A model generated the notes under the pieces. The model had not been told where the DNA came from. It ran no database searches and saw only the letters and a list, made by a program, of their open reading frames with translations. Made by a program: the position numbers and the translations under genes. Below are positions 1 to 8,925 of a DNA stretch of 33,997 nt, piece by piece. The stretch comes from Flavobacterium sp. UGB4466 (GTDB lineage: Bacteria > Bacteroidota > Bacteroidia > Flavobacteriales > Flavobacteriaceae): NCBI RefSeq assembly GCF_903469665.1, contig NZ_CAGKLC010000051.1:1-33997 (forward strand). Direction: 5' to 3'. Every line of letters starts with the position of its first letter. Within the stretch, counting starts at the first letter, position 1.

Positions 1-152
1 ATCTCGTCTTTGGTGAGCGAATTTAAGTTTGCTGCCCGCACCGGTTTCTTAGGGCTAAGTGTGTATATGAAGTTGTCATCACTGAAGGTCTGGGCGGTTA
101 GGCTAAAGCTTGCTATTAATAATAAAACAAACTGTACTATATATTTTTGCAT
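1..152 (-). CDS. RHS-type cell-surface protein, N-terminal part only (DUF6443-like)
   Basis: This is the first 50 codons of a gene running off the left edge of the window. It starts at ATG 152-150, with a hydrophobic signal peptide (about residues 1-19, ending in LTAQ) followed by a mature start containing DDNFIYTLSPKKPVRA. That wording resembles the opening of Bacteroidota DUF6443 proteins, which lead into RHS/YD repeats; this is a recalled match, not a search. It begins 44 bp after the stop of the DUF5977/YD-repeat gene on the same strand with no terminator between them, so the two are probably co-transcribed. The repeats, the core domain and any toxin tip would lie outside the window, so the family call is moderate. 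That it is a real secreted-protein start is fairly sure. Confidence 0.6.
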   Translation of the reverse strand, partial: MQKYIVQFVLLLIASFSLTAQTFSDDNFIYTLSPKKPVRAANLNSLTKDE

Positions 153-196
153 ACTAGTGCTTTTTTTTCTGTTCTTGTTTTTATAAAGACCATCTA

Positions 197-3100
197 TTAT
201 TGGTTTGTAAACGTACATTTCCCTTTTAGATTGGCATACGCCTGTCCATCTGCCTGTGCCTGCCTGTCAGCATCTTCCTGTGAAATACGTGAAGTATATT
301 TCCCCGCGGGAACGGTATAACTTACTTCAGATCCATACTTGCCTGGCGGGCAATTGTTTTTCCAAAAAGAGCCTCCGGATTCGAAATTTTTAAAAGTGCA
401 ATATCCTTCGCTATTGGCTTTACTTTGCCCATCTGCATTAAACTTTCGCAATCCCAACTCATCTGCTTCTGCCTGAGAATTACAAAAAAAAGCTACTGGT
501 CCCTGACTGTACGATACACTGGAAGGTACTCCGAATCGATCACAATATTCTTTGGTAAATGAACCACTAAAAGGCATACTATAAAAAATACATCTACCAT
601 TGGCATTGGCATTAGCCTGACCCTCTGTATTGAATCTGGCCAATCCCTTACTATCAGCATCAGCCTGTGAAGAAAAAGAGTACTCCACTCCATAAGACTG
701 GCTATAGGCAACACTTGAGCCTGTTCCTCCCGCAGCACAATTATTCCTGGTAAAAGATCCGCTTATTGCAGCGCTGTTAAAGGTACATTTACCATTGGCA
801 TTGGCATTAGCCAATCCATTGGCGTTGATTTCATTCCAGGCCCGATCATCTGCAGCAGCCTGAGAATCATAAGAATCGTATCGCCCTGCAGGAACTGTAT
901 ACCAAACCGTCTCGGGTGCTCCGCCTGCAGCACAGTTGTTTCGGGTAAATGCCGCGCTTTGAGCTGTATTCCAAAATCTACACCTGGCATTGGCATTGGC
1001 ATACGCTAATCCATTTGCATTAATATCATTCTGAGCCTGAGTATCTGCATCAGCCTGAGAACTTTCAGAGGAATGTTTTCCTGCCGGAACGGTATATAAA
1101 CTACTTTCGGGTGTCCCCCCCGCAGCACAATTGTTTCTGGTAAACCAAGCGCTTTTGGCAGTATTTTTAAAGACACATTTAACATCCGTATTATTGTCTG
1201 CATAAGTCTGTCCGTCTATATTGAACTTTCTGAGACCATTTTCATCCGCATCTGCCTGTGAAATGGTCGAGGTAACCACCCCTCTCGCCTGATTATAGGC
1301 CACACTTTGACCTGTTCCTCCTGCAGCACAATTCCTTTTGGTAAACACCCCGCTTCTGGCTGCGCTTTTATAGAAGTACTCGCTGGTTGAAGTATTATCA
1401 CTGCAATCAGTTTGCTGCCCTTTAAAATTGTAGCAATATTTTTGAACTACATTTAGATCCTGATCCTTTACAAATTTCAATCTTCCCAAAGTATCATATT
1501 CATAATAAGAAGGTATACCTTTGGGATCTGTTATACTTGTAACACCAAGCAGTGGATTGTAAGTGTAAGTAGTAATCATAAATTGAGGGAAAGAAGTCCT
1601 TAAAGTTTGCAGGTTACTTCTCAATATTTGCTCATTACAATCCTCAGTCAAACAATTATCATCGTCTAAATCAGATCGATTCTGCAGATTCAAAACATAA
1701 CTGGCAATCTGATCGTAACTGGCGTTTTCTACTTTTGCAATAGGTTGTGTTTTATTGTACCCCCAAATTATAGCCACTGGTAAACCTCCCTCAACAGTAT
1801 ATTGTAAAATATTACCCTTTTGATCGTATTGGTCGTAGGTAATTTTTTTATCATCGGGAATACTTATGTTCTGAGCCCCTTTGTTTGCATAAACATGTTT
1901 TGGCAGTAGCAAATTAGCGGTTGAAGCCTCATTGCTATATGCTGTTTTCTGTTCTGCTATTTTTTCTCCATTAAAACTTTGTGTACTCATCGGTTTGCTA
2001 ACCATGTTCTTCGCAATCAATTCATTTCGAAAAGACTCATTTGTCATTTCAGGATCTGTAACATAAAAATATTTTGTCTCTAAATTTTCCCCTTCAGAAT
2101 TTGTTGTAACCTGATTTTTAAGATTTCCTGTTTCCGGATCATGGGAATTGACTGTCTTTTGTATCACTGTTTTACCATTCAGATAGCTTGTGTGCTCTTC
2201 TTTCTCCAAAAAATAATTTTTAGATTCATGTGTAAATGTTTCGGTTACAAAATCACTTAATGGTCTTTGTGGCATAGGTGAACATGTCATGGGGCCATTT
2301 ATTAGATTAGATCCATAAATACCAAATGTAATGCGGGTAGGTTTGCATTCTAAACCCAGGATAAACCTGCGATTGTTGCGTTTTACATTATTTAAATAGG
2401 TATTTTTTTGTTTTTGGATCGTATCTCCTGCTTTTGACTGAATAATTTTTTGGTCCAGCTGACCCAAATTATATCCATCATCATACAGAAAATTAACACT
2501 TCCTCCTGAATACAAAAACACGGTTCTTCCGTTATTTTGAAGTTGATTCCCTTCAATTTGTTCTACCTTTTGATACAATACCGGGCTTCCTCTAAAATTA
2601 GACAAGGGAGCAACACTGTTGTAACTATAATAAGATGCTCTACTGCTTACATCTCCAATAGAAGACAAACAACCAGCTTTATCTGTCAAAAAGGATCCTG
2701 AGAAAAATTGTGGTTTTTGCAGCATGATACCGGTACTTTTATCCGATTGCGAATAGTTGTAAGCAGTCGTGATGCAAGCCCCGTTAAAATCACAGTTTTT
2801 TACTTCTTTTACCCGCATTCCTCCCACAGTTTGGTTAAAGGTCTGTGCCGATTGCTGAAGTGTGGTGGCTATATGCGCTGTAGATCCCACACTTGATATC
2901 GCCCTTAAATAATACTTGCCGGGCGTGTTTATTGTAACTGTAGTTTGATTGACAAATGAGGCTTGTGTAGGTTCCCATCGTCCATCCTTTCTCCAGGTCT
3001 GGCTTCTTATAAAAATTGGATTCGATTCTTCACCTTGTTTAAATAGTTTAACTATAGAAATCCTGTCTTCCCAGCCGTTTTTTCCTGTATCATTAGACAG

Positions 3101-4591
3101 TACATTATAAAGATTTAATGTTACAGGAACCGAAATTACGTCGAATTCAGTAGGTTCGGGTTCTACAATATTTGTTGTGGTTGCTGATAAAGGTTTAGAG
3201 GAGTTGGAGTCATTAGGGTATGGAAAATTATAATCGGTCACATTCATAAAAACCGAATTGGGCTCGTATTCAATTAATGAATAGCCCTTTGTCTGATAGG
3301 TGATTTTTTTAAGACTTCCAATCTTAGTACTGGTAAAACTTGGTTTGATTCCCGGATTGTCTAAGGGATTTAGCGGCGCATTATTAAGAGGCAGTGAACC
3401 ATTGGAGTTGTAGTAGCCCCATAAATCTTTTTTTGCCAAATCACTTTCAGAAAAGTTAGGATAAGCCAAACTTTCATCATATTCCATGCTATTAATGACC
3501 TGTCCATTGTATTTTACATTTAACAGATTCTTTCTTCTTCCGGACCATTGTGAATAGTTAAAATCATAAGTTTTAACCGTGATTCCGGCTCTGTTTTTTA
3601 TCTCTAACTTAGTGACAACAGCTACCGCACGCTCAGCAGGGTTATCATCGTATTGCAATTCGATCGTGTAATTATCGGTTGTAATTTTAGAAAGTTTGGT
3701 GACCGATGCATTTGTTTCTGTCCTCGTTTTTGTTGTAGACCAATTATTATGGCCATTCATAATTGTGTTAGTGGAAGTATAACTGTCATAAATATCATAC
3801 AGCGTGTTTGGAGCTGTGTAATTGAATGTAATTTTGTTACTGGTATACGGAAAGTTGATCTCCGTTATCAAAAAAGAAGAATTATACCCATATCCCTCAA
3901 TACTTGAACCGGTATTTGTGTTCATTTGAGGTAAACCGAAAATATAATTTATGCCTCTGTCGTCAGTTAATGTAAATCCCGAAGAGCCATTTTTAACCAG
4001 TTTGTAATTTTCATTCTTCATGAAGATCGGATTATCATTCTTATCTAAATAAAAATTACAGCTAATATTTCCAATATTAATAGAGTATTTGTCGGGTCTG
4101 CCATCTATTCTTCCTTCTGCTATTTTTTCATACAGATCTAAAATTCTGGCTTTTGATGCTGGTACATTCTCATCCTGATACGGAGGCAGCTTGTTAAAAT
4201 AGTTGTGCATCATGCTTCTGTCGAGTTCATGCCCTTCATCATTTAGTCCTTTAATCGTATGCATAACAGCTCCACCTACGTTAAAAGTCCAGCCCACTCC
4301 GGCATATCCGGGAGTTTCATCTACCAAAAGACCGGAATAATTATAGGATAGGTTAATAGGCATGGTAAATTCGCCTTCCTTAATTTCGAATATCGGAATG
4401 GTATAATTGATTCTTCCTGTGGCAATATCTACAGGTACTTCGTTTACTTTACTCATAGCGGTCACTTGTGGCGTTGCTATACTAATATTGGGAATATAAG
4501 ATTTTTTGGCTCCATCGTCGGTTTGAGATTTCGCATTTTGAGTATTCAAAAACAAAACGAGGAACAGCAAGTGATATATATTTGATTTCAT
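197..4591 (-). CDS. YD/RHS-like secreted protein with six C-terminal DUF5977 repeats
   Basis: A 1464-aa exported protein with a signal peptide at residues 1-22 (ending AKSQ). The N-terminal region (about 35-120) has the SpvB/RHS-like signature of Bacteroidota, including EVPVDIATGRINYTIPIFEI, LSYNYSG and GVGWTFNVGG. The middle and later parts contain YD-like strings such as YDQKGNI, IIWGYN and YYEYDTLGRLKFVKD (up to about residue 1060). Residues about 1065-1464 are six repeats of about 65 aa, most with F(T/W)xxNCxxG, a SQADAD-type motif and an AxANAxGxC ending; this matches the DUF5977 family as I recall it. There is no RHS core (hyper-conserved PxxxxDPxG) domain and no obvious toxin tip. It is the middle gene of a minus-strand operon: 41 bp after the propeller gene and 44 bp before the next RHS-like gene. 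Its biological role is unknown; a surface or secreted filament-like protein is likely. Confidence 0.85.
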   Translation of the reverse strand: MKSNIYHLLFLVLFLNTQNAKSQTDDGAKKSYIPNISIATPQVTAMSKVNEVPVDIATGRINYTIPIFEIKEGEFTMPINLSYNYSGLLVDETPGYAGVGWTFNVGGAVMHTIKGLNDEGHELDRSMMHNYFNKLPPYQDENVPASKARILDLYEKIAEGRIDGRPDKYSINIGNISCNFYLDKNDNPIFMKNENYKLVKNGSSGFTLTDDRGINYIFGLPQMNTNTGSSIEGYGYNSSFLITEINFPYTSNKITFNYTAPNTLYDIYDSYTSTNTIMNGHNNWSTTKTRTETNASVTKLSKITTDNYTIELQYDDNPAERAVAVVTKLEIKNRAGITVKTYDFNYSQWSGRRKNLLNVKYNGQVINSMEYDESLAYPNFSESDLAKKDLWGYYNSNGSLPLNNAPLNPLDNPGIKPSFTSTKIGSLKKITYQTKGYSLIEYEPNSVFMNVTDYNFPYPNDSNSSKPLSATTTNIVEPEPTEFDVISVPVTLNLYNVLSNDTGKNGWEDRISIVKLFKQGEESNPIFIRSQTWRKDGRWEPTQASFVNQTTVTINTPGKYYLRAISSVGSTAHIATTLQQSAQTFNQTVGGMRVKEVKNCDFNGACITTAYNYSQSDKSTGIMLQKPQFFSGSFLTDKAGCLSSIGDVSSRASYYSYNSVAPLSNFRGSPVLYQKVEQIEGNQLQNNGRTVFLYSGGSVNFLYDDGYNLGQLDQKIIQSKAGDTIQKQKNTYLNNVKRNNRRFILGLECKPTRITFGIYGSNLINGPMTCSPMPQRPLSDFVTETFTHESKNYFLEKEEHTSYLNGKTVIQKTVNSHDPETGNLKNQVTTNSEGENLETKYFYVTDPEMTNESFRNELIAKNMVSKPMSTQSFNGEKIAEQKTAYSNEASTANLLLPKHVYANKGAQNISIPDDKKITYDQYDQKGNILQYTVEGGLPVAIIWGYNKTQPIAKVENASYDQIASYVLNLQNRSDLDDDNCLTEDCNEQILRSNLQTLRTSFPQFMITTYTYNPLLGVTSITDPKGIPSYYEYDTLGRLKFVKDQDLNVVQKYCYNFKGQQTDCSDNTSTSEYFYKSAARSGVFTKRNCAAGGTGQSVAYNQARGVVTSTISQADADENGLRKFNIDGQTYADNNTDVKCVFKNTAKSAWFTRNNCAAGGTPESSLYTVPAGKHSSESSQADADTQAQNDINANGLAYANANARCRFWNTAQSAAFTRNNCAAGGAPETVWYTVPAGRYDSYDSQAAADDRAWNEINANGLANANANGKCTFNSAAISGSFTRNNCAAGGTGSSVAYSQSYGVEYSFSSQADADSKGLARFNTEGQANANANGRCIFYSMPFSGSFTKEYCDRFGVPSSVSYSQGPVAFFCNSQAEADELGLRKFNADGQSKANSEGYCTFKNFESGGSFWKNNCPPGKYGSEVSYTVPAGKYTSRISQEDADRQAQADGQAYANLKGKCTFTNQ
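200..1395 (-). repeat. Six tandem DUF5977-encoding repeats
   Basis: This coding tandem array has a period of roughly 195-200 bp. On the plus strand the copies are recognisable by recurrent GCAGCACAATT-type blocks (encoding NCAAG) and by runs of GGCATT units (encoding the ANANA stretch) at about 598-614, 791-811 and 987-1003. Copies 1-4 are the most alike; copies 5 and 6 have diverged (CDRFG and CPPGK in place of CAAGG). Confidence 0.8.
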
Positions 4592-4632
4592 ATGGATTTG
4601 TAACTTGATATAATAATTAAAAGGCTCCTGAA

Positions 4633-6297
4633 TTATCTAACAGATTTAATCACTTTTACAGATTCTGTTTTCACATCTGTTCTGACTTTGATGATGTAGA
4701 TTCCCTCAGGGTACTGGCTTAGATTAACGGGAACGGTCCTGCTGTTGATGTCAAACTCCAGTAAGGTCCGTCCGGCAATATCGATCAGTGTGACGGTGCC
4801 TTCTTTAAAATCATAACCGATGATAATGTTGGTATAGCTTGAAGCAGGATTAGGAATGACTTCGGTACTGGATTTTACCTTTTCGACTTTTGTTTTGTCT
4901 TTGAGTTTCACCACCCAAAAATCATTACCTCCCATACTGCCGTTTTTATCTCTTGAGGCTGCCGAATTGGAGGTTCCTGCCATCAGATATCCTCCGTCTC
5001 GGGTTTCGATTAACTTCCTAAGGATATCTTCTCCGGCGCTGCCAACGGTTTTGTTCCAGATTTCTTCGCCTTTGTCGTCTATTTTCATCGCGATGTAATC
5101 GTTGATGCCTTCTTTTTCTTTACTGACAGCGTTAAGTGCTTTGGCTACGATCCCTTCACGCGGACGCCTGCTTTCGCTTTGCGCATAACCGCCTATGAGG
5201 TAACTTTGGTCTTTGTTTTCTACCAATGAGGTTAAGATGTCTGTTTTTCCAAAATCGTAGGTTTTACTCCATACCACACCTCCGTCTTTATCGAGTTTCA
5301 GGATCCAGTAGTCGGTTCCGTTTCCTACGATACCGCCCAAAGTGGTCAGGGCATTTTTGCTGTTGGAGTTTCCGCCCGCAATATAACCGCCATCGGCAGT
5401 CTGATGAATCACATAAGGCTGATCATCTCCCTCAGCTCCATAGGTCTTTTGCCATTGAATTTCACCGGTATCATTTATTTTAAGAATCCAGTAATCACCT
5501 ATTCCTTTGTTGTTTTCGGTTTTATCGCCTGAAACAGGCGAATTGGAATAGCCTGCCAGTATGTATCCGTTGTCTGTGGTTTGTTCCATACTCCTCAGCA
5601 CATCGCTATAACTTCCTCCATAGGTCTTTTGCCATTCGACATCGCCCTGTTGGTCCAGTTTAACAATCCAGTAATCCATATTGCCACGGCATTTATCTGA
5701 TTTATTAAACTGAGACGCTTTTGTGGTGGGTTTGGACATTCCGTTTGTAGCAGCAAGTGCATTACCTGAATAATCCGAACTGGATGAACCTCCCAACATA
5801 TACCCTCCGTCTTTGGTTTGAAAAGCACATAAGAGTTCGTCTTTTCCTTTACCGCCAATAGTTCTTTGCCATTGTTCAGTACCCGATGCATCTAATTTGA
5901 TGACCCAAAAATCAGTAAGGCCTTTGCATTTTTCATTCTTTTGAAAACCTCTCCCCGAATCTGAAGTTCCTGCCAGAATGAAGCCGCCATCTTTTGTATT
6001 TTTAATACTCTGAAGCAAATCAAATCCGCTTCCGCCTATGCTTTTCTGCCAGACCAGATCTCCTTTTTCGCTCATTTTCCAGATCCAGTAATCCAGATCT
6101 CCATGATTGTCATCGTCTTTATTTCCGGTTTTATTAGATAAGGAACTACCTGCCAGAATAAAGCCGTAGTCGGCTGTGGGCTGTGCGTCAAACAAATAAT
6201 CGGCATGCTGTCCGCCGTATGATTTCTCCCAGAGAATGTCCTGAGAATAGGCAAAGAATGGTAAAATTAAAAAGGGTAATAGGTGTCGTTTTTTCAT
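4633..6297 (-). CDS. T9SS type A sorted, seven-repeat propeller-like protein
   Basis: A 554-aa protein. The ATG at 6297-6295 is preferred over an upstream TTG at 6330 because it directly opens a signal peptide (MKKRHLLPFLILPFFAYSQ). Seven repeats follow, each opening with W-x-K-(S/T)-x-G (WEKSYGG, WQKSIGG, WQRTIGG, WQKTYGG, WQKTYGA, WSKTYDF, WNKTVG) and containing D, then a GGY-ILAG-SNS segment. Seven such units suit a seven-bladed beta-propeller. Residues about 480-554 (IPNPASSYTNI, GRTLLEF, EGIYIIKV, SVKVIK) form a T9SS type A C-terminal sorting domain, so the protein should be exported and anchored or released by type IX secretion. It leads an operon with the two RHS-like genes, the next starting 41 bp on. 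The substrate or partner is unknown. Confidence 0.85.
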   Translation of the reverse strand: MKKRHLLPFLILPFFAYSQDILWEKSYGGQHADYLFDAQPTADYGFILAGSSLSNKTGNKDDDNHGDLDYWIWKMSEKGDLVWQKSIGGSGFDLLQSIKNTKDGGFILAGTSDSGRGFQKNEKCKGLTDFWVIKLDASGTEQWQRTIGGKGKDELLCAFQTKDGGYMLGGSSSSDYSGNALAATNGMSKPTTKASQFNKSDKCRGNMDYWIVKLDQQGDVEWQKTYGGSYSDVLRSMEQTTDNGYILAGYSNSPVSGDKTENNKGIGDYWILKINDTGEIQWQKTYGAEGDDQPYVIHQTADGGYIAGGNSNSKNALTTLGGIVGNGTDYWILKLDKDGGVVWSKTYDFGKTDILTSLVENKDQSYLIGGYAQSESRRPREGIVAKALNAVSKEKEGINDYIAMKIDDKGEEIWNKTVGSAGEDILRKLIETRDGGYLMAGTSNSAASRDKNGSMGGNDFWVVKLKDKTKVEKVKSSTEVIPNPASSYTNIIIGYDFKEGTVTLIDIAGRTLLEFDINSRTVPVNLSQYPEGIYIIKVRTDVKTESVKVIKSVR

Positions 6298-6340
6298 AAG
6301 ATATTCCGGTTTAGTCTTTTGGGTAATCAAATTAAGAGGC

Positions 6341-6348
6341 CAAATCTA
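6341..6348 (-). promoter_or_regulatory. Candidate -7 box of the RHS/propeller operon
   Basis: Read on the minus strand this is TAGATTTG, a perfect match to the Bacteroidota -7 consensus TAnnTTTG. It would give a leader of roughly 35-40 nt to the ATG at 6297. I see no good TTG at the expected -33 distance, so this is only a candidate. Confidence 0.4.
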
Positions 6349-6576
6349 ACACTCTGTTTTATATTTTCTTTACGGCTTTCCACATTCCGCTGATATTTAT
6401 GCAAAAGTTATCCCAATAAAACAAACTATAGTCAACAAATTCAACAAATGACAGCATTCATGCCATAAACGGACTTATATATAAAACAACTGCAAATTTT
6501 GATTACAGAATCCCCTATTGTTAGTCACAAATTCTGAATGACCAGGAGAACCTTCGTCGCTTTTTTAAACAAAAAA

Positions 6577-6607
6577 AATGTGCAATGATCAAAAATCATT
6601 GCACATT
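6577..6607 (-). terminator. Intrinsic terminator of the heme-binding-like gene
   Basis: A perfect 13-bp stem (AATGTGCAATGAT at 6577-6589 with its complement at 6595-6607) with the 5-nt loop CAAAA. It is followed on the minus strand by a T-run (A-run 6571-6578 on the plus strand). It lies 90 bp after the stop at 6698. Confidence 0.85.
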
Positions 6608-6697
6608 ATAAACAGTAACGCCCTACAGCACTATGTTATCTGTTAAATCGGTTATAGGCTATTAACTCACTTCCTGCTTGTCAACATTTATTGTAAG

Positions 6698-8245
6698 TTA
6701 CTCTTTGTGATGCGGACAGCCCGAAGCCTCCCCCGAAGATCCCATTTTATAAGTTCCCGGGAATTGCTCTTCTATTAATCGTTTCTGATCAGGTGATACA
6801 TCTTCCATTTTACGAAGTGTATTGACTTGTATGTGTGGCCAGCTTGTCGTACCGCCATCGTCTCCGAAATCAAACTCGAAAAATATGACCTGCTCGTATT
6901 GCAATTGAAGAATTTCTTTTTTGTTTTCGACAACAGTTTCAATCCACATTCTCATGTTCATTTCGACTGTAGGAACAAAACGATTGACAAACGGAACATT
7001 TAGGATTCCTCCCTGAGCTCCGGTTTTATTTTTAGAGGACATCTCGATCAGTACATGGTTTTTTACCACATCACTTTTAAGCGTATCCCGAAGACGTAAA
7101 TCTGGCCGTACCGAATAAGGATATAAAGGATGGGCTAATATTCTCTGCGTATAGATTTTATTTTCACGTTCATCGTTTTTATCATCCAACGTCTCAAATA
7201 CCCAAGGTGGTGGAGGTGCATCCAGATTTATAGGCTCATTGCTGGCATCTGCTCCTCCCATTGTTTGCGAAATAGAAAGATGTTTATAGTCCCAGTCCGC
7301 GAATCCTTCCGGGTACTGCGGAGCGCCATTAATCAAATAACCCGATTTATTTGGCTTTAAATCTCCCAGTAAAGTAATTGTACTTCCATGGGGAATTACA
7401 CCACTTCTCGAAATCGAATAATCGGGTATAAAATATGGTCCGGTTTGCCCTGCTCCTGCTTTAAGTTCTTTTGAAGCAATAATCTCGTAATATTTTCTTC
7501 CGTTTAAGTTTTCCAGCGTCACATATTCTTTGTTTCCCTGATCATTCTTGATTAAAAACAGGGTTTCGTCCTGATAACCGCTTTTGTATAAATCTTTATT
7601 CGGGTTCTTCGGTGATATGGCATGAATACCGCGGTCTTCACTAATCGTTTTTTCTGTTGCCGCATAGTTAAAGATATCACTCAGCCACAGGTACATCCCA
7701 TTCTCTTCGTGAATTGGAGTGTATTGCAAAGCCTCCTGACCGGCTACACGGTTTACACTTTTGATGCTTTGTTCGTATTTCACCGCTCCGCAAAACTGCT
7801 CGTTTGCACCGCCACGGTTTCGAACACCACCCGGCACCAGATTAAAAGTAAGTTTTTCGATATATTCTTCGCACTCAAAACTGTATTTTCCGGGAATGGT
7901 TCCTGCGTTAGTACCCGGAGAAGGCATGATGGTGGTATGTATACCGCTGCCAATGAGTTTTTTCTGACTCTGATTGTCACTGTTATTATTGTAGCTTACC
8001 CAGGTCCCTTCTAATACCTGTAAAATACCGTAATCTACATTTTTTACAATTTGTTGAAGGTCTTCTTCATAAAAAGGTCTGATTGGATCTTCAATCTGAA
8101 CTTTTTGATAACCGGACATCAATTTATCCAATACACCTTTCTCTTCCTGAAGTGCTTCGAATAGGGCCTCATTTGCCTGCTGAGCAAAATCAGAGGTCAG
8201 CTGATTTAAATTCCCTTCTTCATCAGGGTTTTTACGTTTTAGCAT
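6698..8245 (-). CDS. Heme-binding-protein-like (nitrobindin-type barrel motif) hypothetical protein
   Basis: A 515-aa protein without a signal peptide, so probably cytoplasmic. The ATG at 8245 is chosen over the TTG at 8284 because a promoter (-7 box 8282-8289) overlaps the TTG. The N-terminal 60 residues are polar and helical-looking. LEGTW at about 78-82 resembles the GTW entry of nitrobindin/THAP4-type heme-binding beta-barrels. Later landmarks are VRNRGGANEQFCGAVKYEQ, IHEENGMYLWLSDIF, NVPFVNRFVPT, IFFEFDFGDDGGTTSWPHI and a C-terminal SGCPHHKE. I recall relatives in cyanobacteria and proteobacteria annotated as heme-binding protein, but I cannot confirm the heme ligand; the terminal CPHH could equally bind another metal. 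It is a single-gene unit with its own promoter and terminator. Confidence 0.6.
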   Translation of the reverse strand: MLKRKNPDEEGNLNQLTSDFAQQANEALFEALQEEKGVLDKLMSGYQKVQIEDPIRPFYEEDLQQIVKNVDYGILQVLEGTWVSYNNNSDNQSQKKLIGSGIHTTIMPSPGTNAGTIPGKYSFECEEYIEKLTFNLVPGGVRNRGGANEQFCGAVKYEQSIKSVNRVAGQEALQYTPIHEENGMYLWLSDIFNYAATEKTISEDRGIHAISPKNPNKDLYKSGYQDETLFLIKNDQGNKEYVTLENLNGRKYYEIIASKELKAGAGQTGPYFIPDYSISRSGVIPHGSTITLLGDLKPNKSGYLINGAPQYPEGFADWDYKHLSISQTMGGADASNEPINLDAPPPPWVFETLDDKNDERENKIYTQRILAHPLYPYSVRPDLRLRDTLKSDVVKNHVLIEMSSKNKTGAQGGILNVPFVNRFVPTVEMNMRMWIETVVENKKEILQLQYEQVIFFEFDFGDDGGTTSWPHIQVNTLRKMEDVSPDQKRLIEEQFPGTYKMGSSGEASGCPHHKE

Positions 8246-8281
8246 GATAAACTTTTTTTTAGCGTTAATAACTTGTGCAAT

Positions 8282-8311
8282 CAAAGTAACCCAATTTATG
8301 GTGATTGCAAA
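8282..8311 (-). promoter_or_regulatory. Bacteroidota-type promoter of the heme-binding-like gene
   Basis: On the minus strand: TTTG (8311-8308), an 18-nt spacer, then TTACTTTG (8289-8282), which matches 7 of 8 positions of TAnnTTTG. Transcription would begin near 8275, giving a leader of about 30 nt to ATG 8245 and excluding the upstream TTG start. Confidence 0.6.
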
Positions 8312-8351
8312 CCCGTATTAATACCCGTTTTATACTGTAAAAACAAAAAAA

Positions 8352-8381
8352 AACCTCCAAAATCAAATGACTTTGGAGGTT
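8352..8381 (-). terminator. Intrinsic terminator of the 149-aa secreted protein gene
   Basis: A perfect 10-bp stem, AACCTCCAAA (8352-8361) and TTTGGAGGTT (8372-8381), around a 10-nt loop. It is followed on the minus strand by a long T-run (plus-strand A-run 8345-8353). It lies about 35 bp after the stop at 8415. Confidence 0.85.
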
Positions 8382-8414
8382 TCTATTTTTTATAGGAATC
8401 AGATCCTGATAACT

Positions 8415-8864
8415 TTAGTTCATGATATCATTGAACTCGTGTAATGATTTCAATGTACTTTCGTAGAATAAAATTGCAGCAATTAAATTTCCTTTATCTG
8501 AGTAAGGCATCATTTTTCTTTGAAACTCTACAGTAGTATCCAAAAATACTGTTGTTCCTTCTGCCTGACCGTCTAACACTTTTTTGTGCTCACTATCGTC
8601 CGGAATACCTAAGTCTGCCATAGTAACACCTGGTTTAGTAACCAAAGCGATATAAGGAAGTGTTTTTACTAAAACTTTAATACGCTCGATGTATAATTCT
8701 AAAAGTTCTCCTTTTTGCATACCACTCAATTCTTTTTGATCATGGTATTTACGAATAATAGCAGTTGTACTGATTATACTTCTTGGAGCATTTTTCGCCT
8801 GTGCTGAAATAGCTCCAGTTGCAAAAAAGAAAAAGAAACTTACTAGAATTATTTTACTTTTCAT
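8415..8864 (-). CDS. Small secreted protein of unknown function (149 aa)
   Basis: I do not recognise the family. There is a clear signal peptide at residues 1-21 (MKSKIILVSFFFFFATGAISA), and the mature part has no cysteine. It is mostly helical-looking: IIRKYHDQKELSGMQKGELLELYIERIKVLVKTL, split by PGVTMADLGIPDD, then FLDTTVEFQRKMMPYSDKGN and a C-terminal helix ending HEFNDIMN. Periplasmic location is likely since there is no lipobox and no T9SS domain. It stands alone, with the best promoter in the window 30 bp upstream (8896-8925) and a strong terminator downstream, so it is a real monocistronic gene, probably expressed by the housekeeping sigma factor. Confidence 0.75.
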   Translation of the reverse strand: MKSKIILVSFFFFFATGAISAQAKNAPRSIISTTAIIRKYHDQKELSGMQKGELLELYIERIKVLVKTLPYIALVTKPGVTMADLGIPDDSEHKKVLDGQAEGTTVFLDTTVEFQRKMMPYSDKGNLIAAILFYESTLKSLHEFNDIMN

Positions 8865-8895
8865 TTTACTAATGTAATTGGTTGTTTGAGGAACA

Positions 8896-8925
8896 CAAAA
8901 GTATACAAATTAACTTAAGCCGCAA
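8896..8925 (-). promoter_or_regulatory. Consensus Bacteroidota promoter of the 149-aa protein gene
   Basis: On the minus strand: TTG (8925-8923), exactly 19 nt, then TACTTTTG (8903-8896), a perfect TAnnTTTG. The transcription start would be near 8890, leaving a leader of about 25 nt to ATG 8864. This is the clearest housekeeping promoter I found in the window. Confidence 0.75.

Larger units (their letters stand above)
6298..6697. other. Intergenic region, operon promoter and upstream terminator
   Basis: This 400-bp gap separates the propeller operon from the heme-binding-like gene. It holds the candidate -7 box at 6341-6348 and the strong terminator hairpin at 6577-6607. I see no ORF of useful length, no RNA gene and no repeat in the remainder. 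Confidence 0.6.

Noticed and set aside
493..1401. Several minus-strand frames of 60-80 codons inside the DUF5977 gene
   Set aside because: They are alternative frames of the tandem repeats and are rich in repetitive MPMPM-type residues caused by the GGCATT units.
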